A stretch of 64,000 nt of DNA from Oreocharis arfaki (Eukaryota > Chordata > Aves > Passeriformes > Paramythiidae): positions 356,408 to 420,407 of the forward strand of contig VZRR01007717.1 of NCBI GenBank assembly GCA_013398015.1. Direction: 5' to 3'. Of the stretch, positions 10,770 to 22,212 are shown piece by piece. Under the pieces are notes generated by a model. The model did no database searches and had not been told where the DNA came from. It saw only the letters and a list, made by a program, of their open reading frames with translations. Numbering within the stretch: position 1 is the first letter of the stretch; every line of letters starts with the position of its first letter. The position numbers and the translations under genes are program-made.

Positions 10770-11738
10770 GAATGGTAACTAGTGGGGTTCCACAGGGCTC
10801 CTTCTTAAGCCCTGTGTTCTTCAACATCTTCATAAATGACTTGGACAAAGGATTTGAAGGTACACTAAGTTTGCAGATGATACAAAATGGGGAGGAACTG
10901 CTGACTCCCTCAAAGGTGGTGAGGCCCTACAGAGAGACCTCGACAAACTGGAAAGGTGGGCAATCACCAGCTGTATGGAGTTTAACAAGGACAAGTGGTG
11001 GATTCTGCACCTGGGATGGGGCAACCCTGGATGTACGGACAGACTGGGGAACAAGATACTGGAGAGCAGCTGCAGAAAGGGACCTGGAGGTTCTGGCTGA
11101 TGGCATCAGCTAGACATCAGTCAGCAGTGCCCTGACAGGAGGGCCAACCCTGGGGGGCATCAGGCACAGCATTGCCAGCCAGGCCAGGGAGGGGATTGTT
11201 CTGCTCTGCTCTGGGCTGGAGCGGCCTCACCTCGAGTCCTGGGAGCAGTTTTGGGTGCCACAATGTACAAAGGTTATGAAGCTGTTGGAGGGTGTCCAAA
11301 GGAGGGTTATGAAGATAATGAAGGGTCTAAAGGGGAAGGCATAGGAGGAGCAGTTGAGGTCACTTGCTCTTCATCTTGGAGGAGACTGAGGGGAGCCCTC
11401 CTTGGGGCCTTCAGCATCTTCACAAGGGGTAGAGGAGGGGCAGAAACTGACCTCTCCTCCCTGGGGACCAGTGACAGGACCTGAGACAATGGCCTGAATT
11501 TGTGTGAGAGAAGATTTACATTAGACACAGAAAAAAGGTTTTTCACCCAGATGAGGGGAGCCCTCCTTGGGGCCTTCAGCATCTTCACAAGGGGTAGAGG
11601 AGGGGCAGAAACTGACCTCTCCTCCCTGGGGACCAGTGACAGGACCTGAGACAATGGCCTGAATTTGTGTGAGAGAAGATTTACATTAGACACAGAAAAA
11701 AGGTTTTTCACCCAGAGGGTGCTTGGGCACTGGAACAG
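10770..11738 (+). mobile_element. CR1 LINE, reverse transcriptase C-terminal part and 3' region
   Basis: The plus strand reads GTGGGGTTCCACAGGGCTCC followed by the RT block GVPQGSFLSPVFFNIFINDL. The catalytic box TTTGCAGATGATACAAAATGG encodes FADDTKW in a different frame from the preceding block, because about four bases are missing just before it. The copy is therefore frameshifted and dead. The CR1 3' part follows (GACCTCGACAAACTGG, GTTCTGGCTGATGGCATC, GGGATTGTTCTGCTC, GTTTTTCACCCAGAGGG). It stops near 11738 without the usual ATTCTATGAT tail. It contains an exact tandem duplication at 11387-11716. Confidence 0.9.
11387..11716 (+). repeat. Perfect 165-bp tandem duplication inside CR1
   Basis: Bases 11387-11551 and 11552-11716 appear identical over 165 bases, both starting TGAGGGGAGCC and ending TTTTTCACCCAGA. 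Only one copy is expected in CR1. Because 165 is a multiple of three, a minus-strand open frame (11711-11307) runs through both copies and shows a repeated 55-residue unit; this is a by-product, not a gene. Confidence 0.9.
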
Positions 11739-14700
11739 TAACTTAGAAGCTATTAAAGTAATTAAAAAGTGTTAGAAAACATGGGAGGAATTTTTTAAAA
11801 CTGAGGTGTTTCAGGGGATGGCTCCCAAACAGGATTCATACATGTACTTTTAAGAACAAACAAACAAACCACATCACCTCCATGCCATTGCCCTTTCCGC
11901 CATATACTTCTAAGGAAGAGGAGTGGGAAAACTACATTGTAGGAAAATTAGGTTGCAGGCAGGCACAGACAGAGAATACAATCTGTCTAGGTACAGGATG
12001 TCTAAGTATAGAAGTAGATGCTAAAACCTTCTGAGAACAACACCTGCAAAGGTAAGATTCTCTAGGGTTTTTTAATAAAAATAACTGGGACAAGTTAGAG
12101 GATTCTGTCTTGATAACCCTCAAGATAGCAAATAAATAGTCCATGCTAACTTTCCATGAAGATGGATGTTCGAAGAATCACTCACAAACAAAATTTTTAA
12201 GAACCTTTATGATAAATTTATAAATTAATAACATTGTTCATGCCATAATGTCTTTCTTTCATGTCTGGACTATTCTTCATCTCTCTGTCCTGCCCACAAA
12301 CGTTTGTTTCAACCAGCCAAATAGTATGGCTGAAAATAGATGACTCACACTGCTCAATTATTCTGCCTAGTTAGAGTCTGTCTATTAGGCTGATGGGATA
12401 AACTTAAAACCTCAGCAAATGTATGTATATATATTACATATAATCAAGAATGGATAAAATATTTTTGAAAAGATAGTCTTTGTAGCAATATTTTTTAAGC
12501 AGTGCCAACTCCCTTCAGTCTTTGTCTTTGAAGAGAAACTGGGGCCTTTGCCAGAATTCGTGTTAACTACTGCTGGCAGAAACCTACAGGAAAACTTGCC
12601 CTTTATCTGGAAGGAGCAGCTGCAGCACCAACATTTCAGAGAAACTGTATCTCTCCATAACCTCTCAAGGTTTCATTGCCTTGCTCCCCTAAGAGGAATT
12701 CTGTATAAACATTAGTACTCGTGCAAAATGCATATCCCTAAAATTAAAGAAATATCTAAAAGGCAAATATATAGAGTCAGGGAAGATGAGAAGCACCTTG
12801 ACAGGTTATATTAATGTTGTTATTAGGATAGTTTCAACATTTTGCACATTTTAGTAAGAGGGGACATATTGCTGAAGGGTTGACCTATACTGAATGAAAT
12901 GCACATATCTTCCCCACCAGTATGCCAGGGAAATGCATGTGATGTGTATTATGAGATCAGCTAGCCCAACCAGAAAAAAAGAACGCATTTCTCTTTGGGT
13001 GCCATGGTATCCCATGGCTGAGAGACGGTAGAGAACAAAACTAGTTGAATTAAAAAGCGCATAAAGCAAGCTTTGTATATTTCATGTGCACCTTTTAACT
13101 TTTTCTACTGGTGTGTTTCCAAAGAGAGGTAGAGATTGTTTGAAGACATCAAGGCTCTGCCTTAGCATGGAACTGTCCCATTTGCTGTTGCAATACTGCA
13201 CTGAGGTTGTTGAATGTTGGATAGACGTCCCCATCTCATCAGGTTTTATCCATGTACAAAGTCCAGCATAGCTCTGTGGGACTTTGAGTTGTAAGGTCAA
13301 GTCCTGAATTATGTACTGCAACAATTCTCCTGCACTAGAAGTTTAAATGAGGGATCTTGCCACAAAATGCCTCAAGTGTGTAGGGACCAACAGAGACAGC
13401 TGTGGACAGCCGCTGCCTCCCACGCTCCATGTGGGACTTGCAGACCAGGCTGCTGATTCACTTTCCGGATGCATTTGTCTAACAATATCTGGCACATGGG
13501 CATGGAGTGAAAAGATACTGTGATGCAGCTGACTGGCATTAGCTGTTGGCTGCCTGTGCCTGGTAAATGAGATCCCAGGCTGGAAGAAAGCTTGTAATGC
13601 TGTTTTCAAGGAACTGAACAGAGCCACAGGCCTCTCTCCCACCTGTGCATCAACATGCTGTAAAAGATGTGCTTTTTTGCTGCTTAGGCCCAACTTCTCT
13701 GTCAGAGATGTACTGTGCAGTTTGTCTACTCATGTTTAAATATACAAGGGAGAATCTGGGGAGAAAAAAAAAAGATTATGAGGCTTCCTACAGACCAAAG
13801 GAACAATGAGATAGAAATAAGTGAGCATTTGAACAGCTTTTCTTGAAGTATTAAAACAGGAAAAGTTTAGTTTATTGATATAGGTTTCTTCATAAGAAAA
13901 AACAATCCACAAAACAACTGTCTGAAAGTGTTATATAGAAAATGTGATTCTTGCTTTAACTGCTCAGGGTGTTGCAGACATCTAGAAAAATTCTTTAGGT
14001 GCTTCAGAGGATTCTTGAAAACTGGTGCCCATTGTAGATCTTGATGACTTGGGAAAAACATTTAGCTTCGAGTCTAACTCAGGTTTTGAAAGTGTGTCCT
14101 GGGCATACAAACACAGACCATCAAAGTACCTAATGAAAGAAGTAAATCTGTTCTTTCACTGTCTGTATAAATGCACTCTTTTGCCCATCTGACCCCTGCT
14201 AGACATTGTCTGCTTTCTTCTTTGGCAAAATGTACATATTGTACTCTTGTTGCAATCCATAAAGTAAAGTATATTGGTCTTCTACCTGTGAGTCTGTTGC
14301 AGGAAACTGTGCAGCCTACAGGCAAATATCATTCAGAGGATTCAGAGAGAGGTGGTTCCATTTTGCAGTATAAGAAAAAACCAGCATGTCATGGCTATGG
14401 CGGTTGCAGAAGTGTCATACCATTATAGGAGATCAGTAGCAAAATCACTTCATGTCAGTTTTTGCAAAAACTAGGGCATATGCTACCTAATTTTGCAGAA
14501 TGACATGACTTCTGAAATTTAATACTTACTCATCTTCTTCTCAGAAGCATACACACTGCCTTGTTGCAAAGTGGGATTATTTAGAAGTAATTGCACAAAT
14601 TGCTTATCACATACAATATTCCTTTACTGCTTGAGAAGCACTCTTTCAGCTGCGATTAATTTGGACAGTAGTGCCTAATATTCATTAATTTAAAATCTGT

Positions 14701-17099
14701 ATTTCCTGTGGATTTTCCTACTTTGTACTTTTTCTCTACTTTGTACATCTATGTAAATTTGAGTTTATTATGTTATGTTATGTTTCCTGGTAAATTTTCA
14801 GAATGAAGTTCTTTATTCATGTAAATGTTTTGGTCATCATATATGTGTTTCAAATAAGCTAAAGTCACTTTTCAGTATAATTAACATGTAATTAAAATGG
14901 CCCTCTAGTGCCTTATGCTCTTCCAGAACGTTTTGTGCACTGACAAGTCTTTGAAAAGAAAACATGTTATTTTCACAGGTGGCTTAGATGTATCATGACA
15001 ATTTCTGTGCAGGGGCTAGCAGTAGATGTTGGAAATTATCTGCATGAAATCAAGTTGAATCAGTTGCATGAAGTGTAGTTATGTTGAATGACGTACAAGT
15101 GATGGAGGGACTAGTAGGAACAGCTTGGTGAAGCTGTGGTTTTGAAAATAAGAGAACCATAACCTAGAGTAAAGATCAAAAGAAAGGTGCACTTGGCCTG
15201 TGTCATTTTACTGGTTTTCTGCATTGTCTTCTGAGTGTTTAGGTACTTCTTGATTTAGGATTGTCAGTGCTAAGGTGGACTACATACTGCAGTACAAGTT
15301 GAAGCATGATTATTAGATAAGTTCTACTCCCATGGGAACCTCTACTGGTGAAAAGCCAGTTAGTCCTACCTGCAACTCTTCAAGTCCTCAGGTGTAGTAA
15401 TAGGTCATGCACAAAGTAATCTTGTGTTTCTGCCTTAAGGCATGTGCAGTTCACATACAAATCATTTTTTTAATAAGAGGAATAGCATTTCAAGTTAAAA
15501 AAAAAAAAAAGCTGTATCTTAAAGTTATTTTAATACAATTAAAATTGGAGGCTGCAGATTAAAGCTTTGATCTGAATGCAAGAGAACAGTGAAATACCAT
15601 AACTGCAGTTTGCTCTTTCCCATTTGAGCTAGTGCACCTCGTACAGGTACACCACTAAAGGAACGCAGCAAGCCATGAAACTTGTATTTCTTGTCAACCA
15701 AAGTCATTTAATGTTTCTGATTTTCACAAATCAGAGACTGCAGTCTGTTGTTTGCTGATCATTTGACTTGCCTGTTCGTAAGATAAATGGCTTTTCCTAT
15801 TTAACTGTAAAAAATTTTCATACACATCAGTGGTGCACTTTTTGTAACAAACAGATGAACTGGAAAAGGGATTCCTCAGTAGTGGTTACCTAATACATAT
15901 CTTTTGGGAGTTAACTGAAAAAGTAAGGCTCCCTTTCTCTTCCCTGTAGTCCACAGTTCTCAAACAGCTTTGCTTAAGGAAAAGCCTTAATGTTGGCACT
16001 GGCACTCACAGCCACCAGTAAGAGAACGACAGAGGGCTTTTCTGCTCTCCTGGCCATTTGGAAATCTTAGCCAACACTGAAACATCAATGGCTTCAAAAG
16101 TGCAGGGAAGAAGAAAAAAGGATAATGTTTACTGAGTGAGCTACACACATCAGGTACAACTTTTATAGGGCAAGGTGACTTCTAAAGATTAATGAATTCA
16201 GACTCAGGTTACCATGAAAAGAGAAAAAAACCTATTATCGACATGCACAGAAGGGGAATATGGGGCAGAGACAGGATAAGACAGCCTATTGTTGCAACGG
16301 AAAGCTGTGGCAGAATAAGAAATAGGATACAAAATTTGCCAGTCATTTCCCGTGATGTACTTACTTACCTCATTGCCCCCATAATGGGGGCTGGGATTGA
16401 ATTTAGTTCCACATCTTAATACTCATAGAACCTCATGTGGAGGAAGAGAGGTGAAGTGTTGAGAACTGTCGTGCTTCCCTGAATAACACAGTCTCTGAGA
16501 CAAATCCTAAAATGCTGGAGCGTCTTAAAATGTCTGAGATTATTTGACTTCATTAGGATTAAATGTTCTGAGGACTTCATAGTGCAATGTGTGTGAAATA
16601 ATTTGGAGATGAAAAGAGAACAGTTTCCAGTTTGAAGAGATTTATTTTGAGACATCAGACAATTTTATATTACTTTTTGACACACAACTTGTGATCTATC
16701 AGCATGAAAGGCTTCAGACTATAAAAAAATCATGTCTTAATTAATATGTAGATGGAAAATTATAAAACCATTCTCCTTTCTCATCTGCACTGTATTTGAC
16801 AGCATTTTAAAATCATTACTGGAATTTTTTTTTTCACTTTTACAGTGTTATATCAGTATTTCCCAGCTTTTGATTCACAAGCAATGTATTACTTACAAAC
16901 TCTGAAAATAGCACTTGTGAACAAATGAATCTTCTGTCCTTGCAGCCCACACTGACTGGAAGTGCAATTAGTGTGCTGCCATTATCGTGTTACTTGCTCC
17001 ACAATTGCCCAAGGATCAAGTAAAAGCTGAAGGCAACTTATTCACAGGAGTAAAACTATTTGAAAAATTAGCTCTAGTCTGGACTTGGGGGGAATAATT
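11739..17099. other. Unique AT-rich DNA, no gene recognised
   Basis: The stretch has many short open frames, the longest a 116-codon minus-strand frame at 13693-13343 with no recognisable domain. Homopolymer runs occur (for example A14 near 15496). I found no repeat family or convincing exon by eye. Confidence 0.45.
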
Positions 17100-17285
17100 G
17101 TGGGGTTTGACTTTGGCTGGCTGCGAAATGCCCACCCAGCTGCTCCCTCACTTCTCGCCTCAACTCAACAGGAGAGAAAATAAGATATCAAAACTTGAGA
17201 GACAAGATTAAAGGCAGGGACATTATTTACCCGTCACCATCATGGGCAAAACTGACCGCACCTCTGCCTGGGCATGAACATCCAA
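17100..17285 (-). mobile_element. ERVL-related LTR fragment (antisense)
   Basis: The plus strand reads GTTTGACTTTGGCTGGCTG, GAAATGCCCACCCAGC, a CTCACTTC/CAACAGGAGAGAAAAT block, then TTACCCGTCACCATCATGGGCAAAACTGACC. This is the antisense end of a common bird LTR. Only about 185 bases are recognisable; the rest is missing or decayed. Confidence 0.6.
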
Positions 17286-17400
17286 TGGAGTAGTGGATTG
17301 TTTGATGGAGAACCTTTATGTTTCTCTGTTAGAAGTTAGAGGCTGCTCTGTACAGTTTGTGGAAATAATGCATGAAACTGTCATAAATGCCCATTTACAA

Positions 17401-18530
17401 TAGAGTAGAATAGAACAGAATGGAACAGAACAAAGTAGAATAGTGTATTTTGGTTGGAAGACATGTACATCCAATCCAATTTTCCAGACCACTTCAGGGC
17501 TCACCAAAAGTTAGGGAGTGTTACAAAGGGCAATGTCCAAATACCCTTGTGCATGTAATTGTGTTGTGTTCGACACTGACAGACTTGGGGCACTGACCAC
17601 TTCTCTAAGAAACCTGTTCCTGGGTCCAACCACTTTGTCAGTAAAGAATTGCATCCTAATGTCAAGTCTGAACCTCTCCAAGTGCAGCTATGAGCCATTT
17701 CCAGGCATCCTGTCACTGGATCCCAGGGAGAAGAGATCAGCACCTCCCTCTCCACTTCCCCTCCCCAGGAAGCTGCAGAGAGCAGTGAGGTCACCCCTCA
17801 GCCTCCTTTTCTCCAAACTGGACAAACCCAGACTCCCCAGCTGCTCCTCACAGGGCAGCCTTCCAGCCCTTCCAGCAGCTCTCTTTCCCCATCTGGATTC
17901 ATCCAAGAGCCTTCACATCCTTCCTAGATTTTGGGGCCAGAACTGCACACTGTGCAATCCCCTTTGTTGGCTGTCAGACTGTGCTGTGTCTGATGCACCC
18001 CAGGATGGGGTTTCCCCTCCTGCTCACTGACATGCAGCCTGCTGTCCACCAGCACCCCCAGATCCCTTTTTGCAGAGCTGCTTTCCAGCCAATCCTCTCC
18101 CAGTTCAGGCTTGTGCCTGGTGCTACTCCTTCCCAGATGCAGAGTCTGACACTTGTTAAATTGCACATCAGTGATGATTTGCCAATGTTCAATCTATCTA
18201 GATACTTCTACAAAGCCTTTTGCCCCTCAAGAGAGTCAATAGCATTTCCCACCAAACATGCTTGTAGTGCATCCAGCCTCTGCATTCAGATAATTGATAA
18301 ACGTATGGAACAGGACTGTCCCCAGTCCTGATCCCTAAGGAGCACTGCTGGCAACTGGTCTTCAGCCACATGTTGCCCCATTTGCTACAACACTTGAGCC
18401 CTGCCTTTCAGCCAGTTCTTCACCGAGCCACCATGTACCTGCTCATCCCACAGTTGGGTCACTTCTCCAGAAGGATGCTGTGAGTGACACAATAAAAGCC
18501 TTTACACAGCAAAAGGCATCATCTGACTCT
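17401..18530 (-). mobile_element. CR1 LINE, long 3' fragment
   Basis: The element begins on the plus strand with the antisense tail array TAGAATAGAACAGAATGGAAC, then GGTTGGAAGACATGTACATCC. It proceeds through typical CR1 3' blocks: CCATTTCCAGGCATCCTGTCAC, TCACCCCTCAGCCTCCTTTTC, GCTGTCCACCAGCACCCCCAG, CCAGTTCAGGCTTGTGCCTGG, TGATCCCTAAGGAGCACTGC, and TGTGAGTGACACAATAAAAGCC near the 5' limit. The 170-codon plus-strand open frame at 17518-18030 is antisense CR1 sequence. Its A/G-rich tail differs from the ATTCTATGAT tail of the other copies, which points to another CR1 subfamily. Confidence 0.9.
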
Positions 18531-21500
18531 ATGTACCCTTTAATGAATATTTCTTCAGTGTCTTCAGTACTCATATCCTTCAAGACAGATGGACAATTTG
18601 CAAATCAAGAAAGCTGTAGCTGAGTACCTTACTGTTTTGCAGTCCACACAGCTTCTTGCTCTGGTGGCAAGCCCTTCTTTTAAGTAATTTGTGCAGCTGC
18701 TGATATTCAGAGTCTGCTGTGTCTTGACAGCTGGGCATGTTCAGTGGCGTGGCTGAGCCACAAAGAAGGCACCTCTTTGCGCTGCCTGAGGTTGCTCTGT
18801 GTCTGGAGGGAAAAGTTCATACTCTTCCTGTGGGTCTCTGCAGTGTAGGTGGCACAGGAGAAGATGATGACAGGCTACAGGGCAAGGCCAGGCGAAGAGA
18901 GGTTACAGAGGGCAGATTGAAACACTGACTTTACATATAGACTTGGAGAGTCCTGAAAGTCCATGGCAAGCCAGGAGGCCAATAGAAGTTTTTCATCTCA
19001 ATATGAGCCTAAATGAGATGAATGCCTTGCCAGGGCAGTGAACAAGGCAAGAAAGTATTCCTGTATGATTCCTTTAGCTACAGTCTGTCTGCATTTCCTC
19101 TGTATTTTCTAAAAACTTTGCTCTATCCTACTTTGTCCTCAAATGAAAGACAACATTAAACATTCAGGAAACACTTTGTTGTACAGATGGAACCACTACA
19201 AAATTCTCATCAAACCATTTTCATTGTACTTGTATAGGTTATATATTCGTTGCTTCTGTCATCTTGCTGATGTTACAGTGCTTTCAAAAAAGGCATTCAT
19301 GTTCTTCGCTTAACATGTATTTATTATTTGTAGTGTATTTCCTGAGTGTTTTGTAAAACGTGTTGAAGGGACTAATTCCTGGGGTAGGGATACCATTAGT
19401 GAACATACCAGCTGAACATAACTGAACAGGATGATCTTGTTTTATTTATAGCTTCACAGATGATAGAAATGAACACCATAGGCCAGGGGTTAACACCAAA
19501 TGATTTCCTACTACATTCAGTAACTCACAGTGAATTAAAGTAGGGATCTATAGACCAGAAAAAAACCCCAACCCACCACCCTTCTATCACATTAAGCCTT
19601 CTCCTTGTATTACAGCTTTTAAAAAGCCTTATCTCTCTCTGTAAAACAAACAAAAGGTGGAAGGAGAGCAAGGACCCAAACCTTGAATCCTGCTCCAAAT
19701 CCCGTTGACCATAGGTGCTTGGTAGGTCTATTGCAGTGCATACAGCTCAGCATTTCAGCATTTCTTTTTTTTTTTTTTTTTCTTTCTTCTGGGATGTCAT
19801 TCCAGTTAGCTGTATTGCTTACAGTGCTTTCTTCCTTTCTTACATGAATCATCTGTGATGGTTGGGTCTGCTGAACTCTTTTCCTCCTATTTTTTGCTGG
19901 TGGTCCGCAGTGACTCCAGGAGGATATCACAGAGGATACTGCAGGACCAAAAAGGAGTGCTAAGCGTGACCTGAAGTTTGCCATTGCAGAGGGTTCCTAG
20001 GCAAGATGTGCTTGTGTGGGCCTATCCAGCAAGGTCTGCTTCCTGCTGTGAAAGGACGGTCCAAAATACTGGTTTGTTTTTTTTTTTACCTTTTCAGTTT
20101 GGAAACACTTACTAAATCTGAACCACAATCTGGGAATTGGTTTCCTCTCCATACATAAATTTGATACAACCATCAGAAATATGACTACATCACATGGGAT
20201 GCAAACATTTAGTCAGGGAAGTGATTTCAACTGAACAACTTGACACAGTTTATTTACTAGTTCTTATAGGAGCTTATAATTAGAGATTTGGCTTCCACTG
20301 AGTTATTAAGAAAAATATGAAAATCCTGGGCCAAAGTTTTTTTCTGAGAAATCTGTGTGCCCTACTCAGTGTCCTCACACATCTGACATGATTTTAACAT
20401 CTGCCAGAAAGAATTTTTAATCTAATTGAGTTCTTCTTGCACTATTAGTAGTTCATACATAAAGGAATTTTAAAATATTGGACAGATGCAAAGTTGTGCT
20501 AAGCAACTGAAGAAAAAGAAGATACTATATAAAGCGTCTGCAAAAATCCAAGTCTGCAATCATCAATACACTGTCAACCTGTTAGACAATTTTTTTTGGA
20601 AAGAACTACAGGGCTTTTCTTGCACTGAAATTATTTTGAACGGATTTGTTTGCTTCTTGGCCTCTTCCTTTGCATTCTTCCATCATACTGTCCTACCTCT
20701 CAAAGTTGCCAGACTTGGGACTAGGAGCAATTCTATATTTAACTGCCTTTTATATTCTTCAGGAATATTACTGCAGTGATTACCTCAAATTAAATCAGCA
20801 ATTTTTTTTTTGAAGAAAAAGGGTATGGGATTGATCTATCTGTCCACAATAGCATTCTTCACAGCTATCCTTTCTTTACAGCTATATTCCCCACAAGTGT
20901 TCCAAATACAAAGCAGAAATGTATACATTTTCTAGATTGCCATTTGCAGTTTCTCTGTCTGAATCTCAAGTATCTGCTGTCAAAGCAATGCTGTCAATGA
21001 CTTACTCATGCTGTTGCAGGCCTATGACGCATGTATAGTACAACAGTTGCCCCAACAGGTTTTTTTCATGGGGTCTTTCCATTCTGTTTAGAAATTTGGA
21101 GGTAAATCATCAAAATGTTACAAGATTACAGGAAAATCTTCTGCTCTTTGATACTACCTCTGAAAGTTGTGGGTGTAATATCCCATGGCCCCTGCAGGGG
21201 ATACTGTACCCTGTGCAGCCAGTGCTTAAGGTCAAGGGCACATTTGTGCCCTGTAGTGTCAGAAGTGCTAGGAACTGAATATAAATGTATTTTCTACCTG
21301 TGGCAGGCAGTGTTCAGTGAGTTACACTGATATTTCCACCAGTTAAGCTATAAAAGTCAAACATTCACACAATTAATTGACAAGGATTTCTGTCGTGATT
21401 TAAAAATAGTACTTAAGGAGTCCTATATTGTTTCCTTATTTGCAGTGGCCATTGATTTGCATGTAGTTTTTGACATGTAACCTGTGCTTACATTTTAAGT

Positions 21501-21669
21501 GCATATTCACTGAAATTTCATTTCCATACTTTATTTAAAAGCACATTCACCGTGAAAGATGTTTTATCACCACATCCGCCTTAAATAAGTGTTAACTTCT
21601 CTTTGAAGAATAATGGGTTTTGGTATTGACTAAAGTGTCTTTCAAGAGAATTCTAGTTTTCATTAGGAC
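18531..21669. other. Unique DNA, nothing recognised
   Basis: No gene or repeat could be supported. A 19-base T run lies near 19766-19784, and a 121-codon minus-strand open frame crosses it, which argues against coding. Confidence 0.45.
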
Positions 21670-22212
21670 TGTTGTGGTTTCACCCTAGCCAGCAATGAAG
21701 TGGGGTGGGAAGAGAGAATCGGAAGAGTAAAAGTGAGATGAGACATGGGTTGAGATACAGACAGTCTAATAGGGAGAGCAAAAGCTGTGCACACAAGCAA
21801 AGCAAAACAAGGAATTCATTTACCCCTTCCCATGGCTGGGTAGGTGCTCAGCCATGCCCAAGAGAGCAGGGCTGAATCATAGCAGTGACTTGGGAAGACA
21901 AACATCATCATTCTGAACATTCTCCCCTTCTTTCCTTTCCCCCAGCTTTATATGCAGAGCATGAAGTGGCATGGCCTGGAATATCCCTTTGGTCAGTTGG
22001 GGTCAGCTGTCCCAGCTGTGTCCTCTCCCAGCGCCTTGTGCACCCCCAGCCTGGTGGGGTGCGAAGCAGAAAAGGCCTTGGCTCAGTGCAAGCCCTGCCC
22101 AGCAAGAACAAAAAGATCCCTGTGTTATCAACACTGTTTGCACCACAAATCCAAAACACAGGCCCACACACCAGCTACTGTGAGGAAAATTAACTCTATG
22201 CCAGCCTAAACT
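21670..22212 (-). mobile_element. ERVL LTR (antisense), nearly full length
   Basis: The block order is the same as in the LTR at 8455-9041. On the plus strand it starts TGTTGTGGTTTCACCC, then ATGGGTTGAGATACAGACAG, GTGACTTGGGAAGACAAAC and GGAATATCCCTTTGGTCAG, and ends near CCAGCCTAAACT. The promoter TATA box is preserved on the minus strand (TATAAAG at 21952-21946). Flanking AGGAC (21665-21669) and AGGAT (22213-22217) could be a decayed 5-bp target duplication, as expected for ERVL, although the last few LTR bases would then be lost. Confidence 0.88.

Noticed and set aside
11307..11711. 134-codon minus-strand frame with a repeated 55-residue unit, resembling a repeat protein
   Set aside because: The repetition comes from the 165-bp tandem duplication within CR1, and the frame is antisense to the element.
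17518..18030. 170-codon plus-strand open frame
   Set aside because: It is the antisense strand of a CR1 3' region, which commonly stays open by composition.
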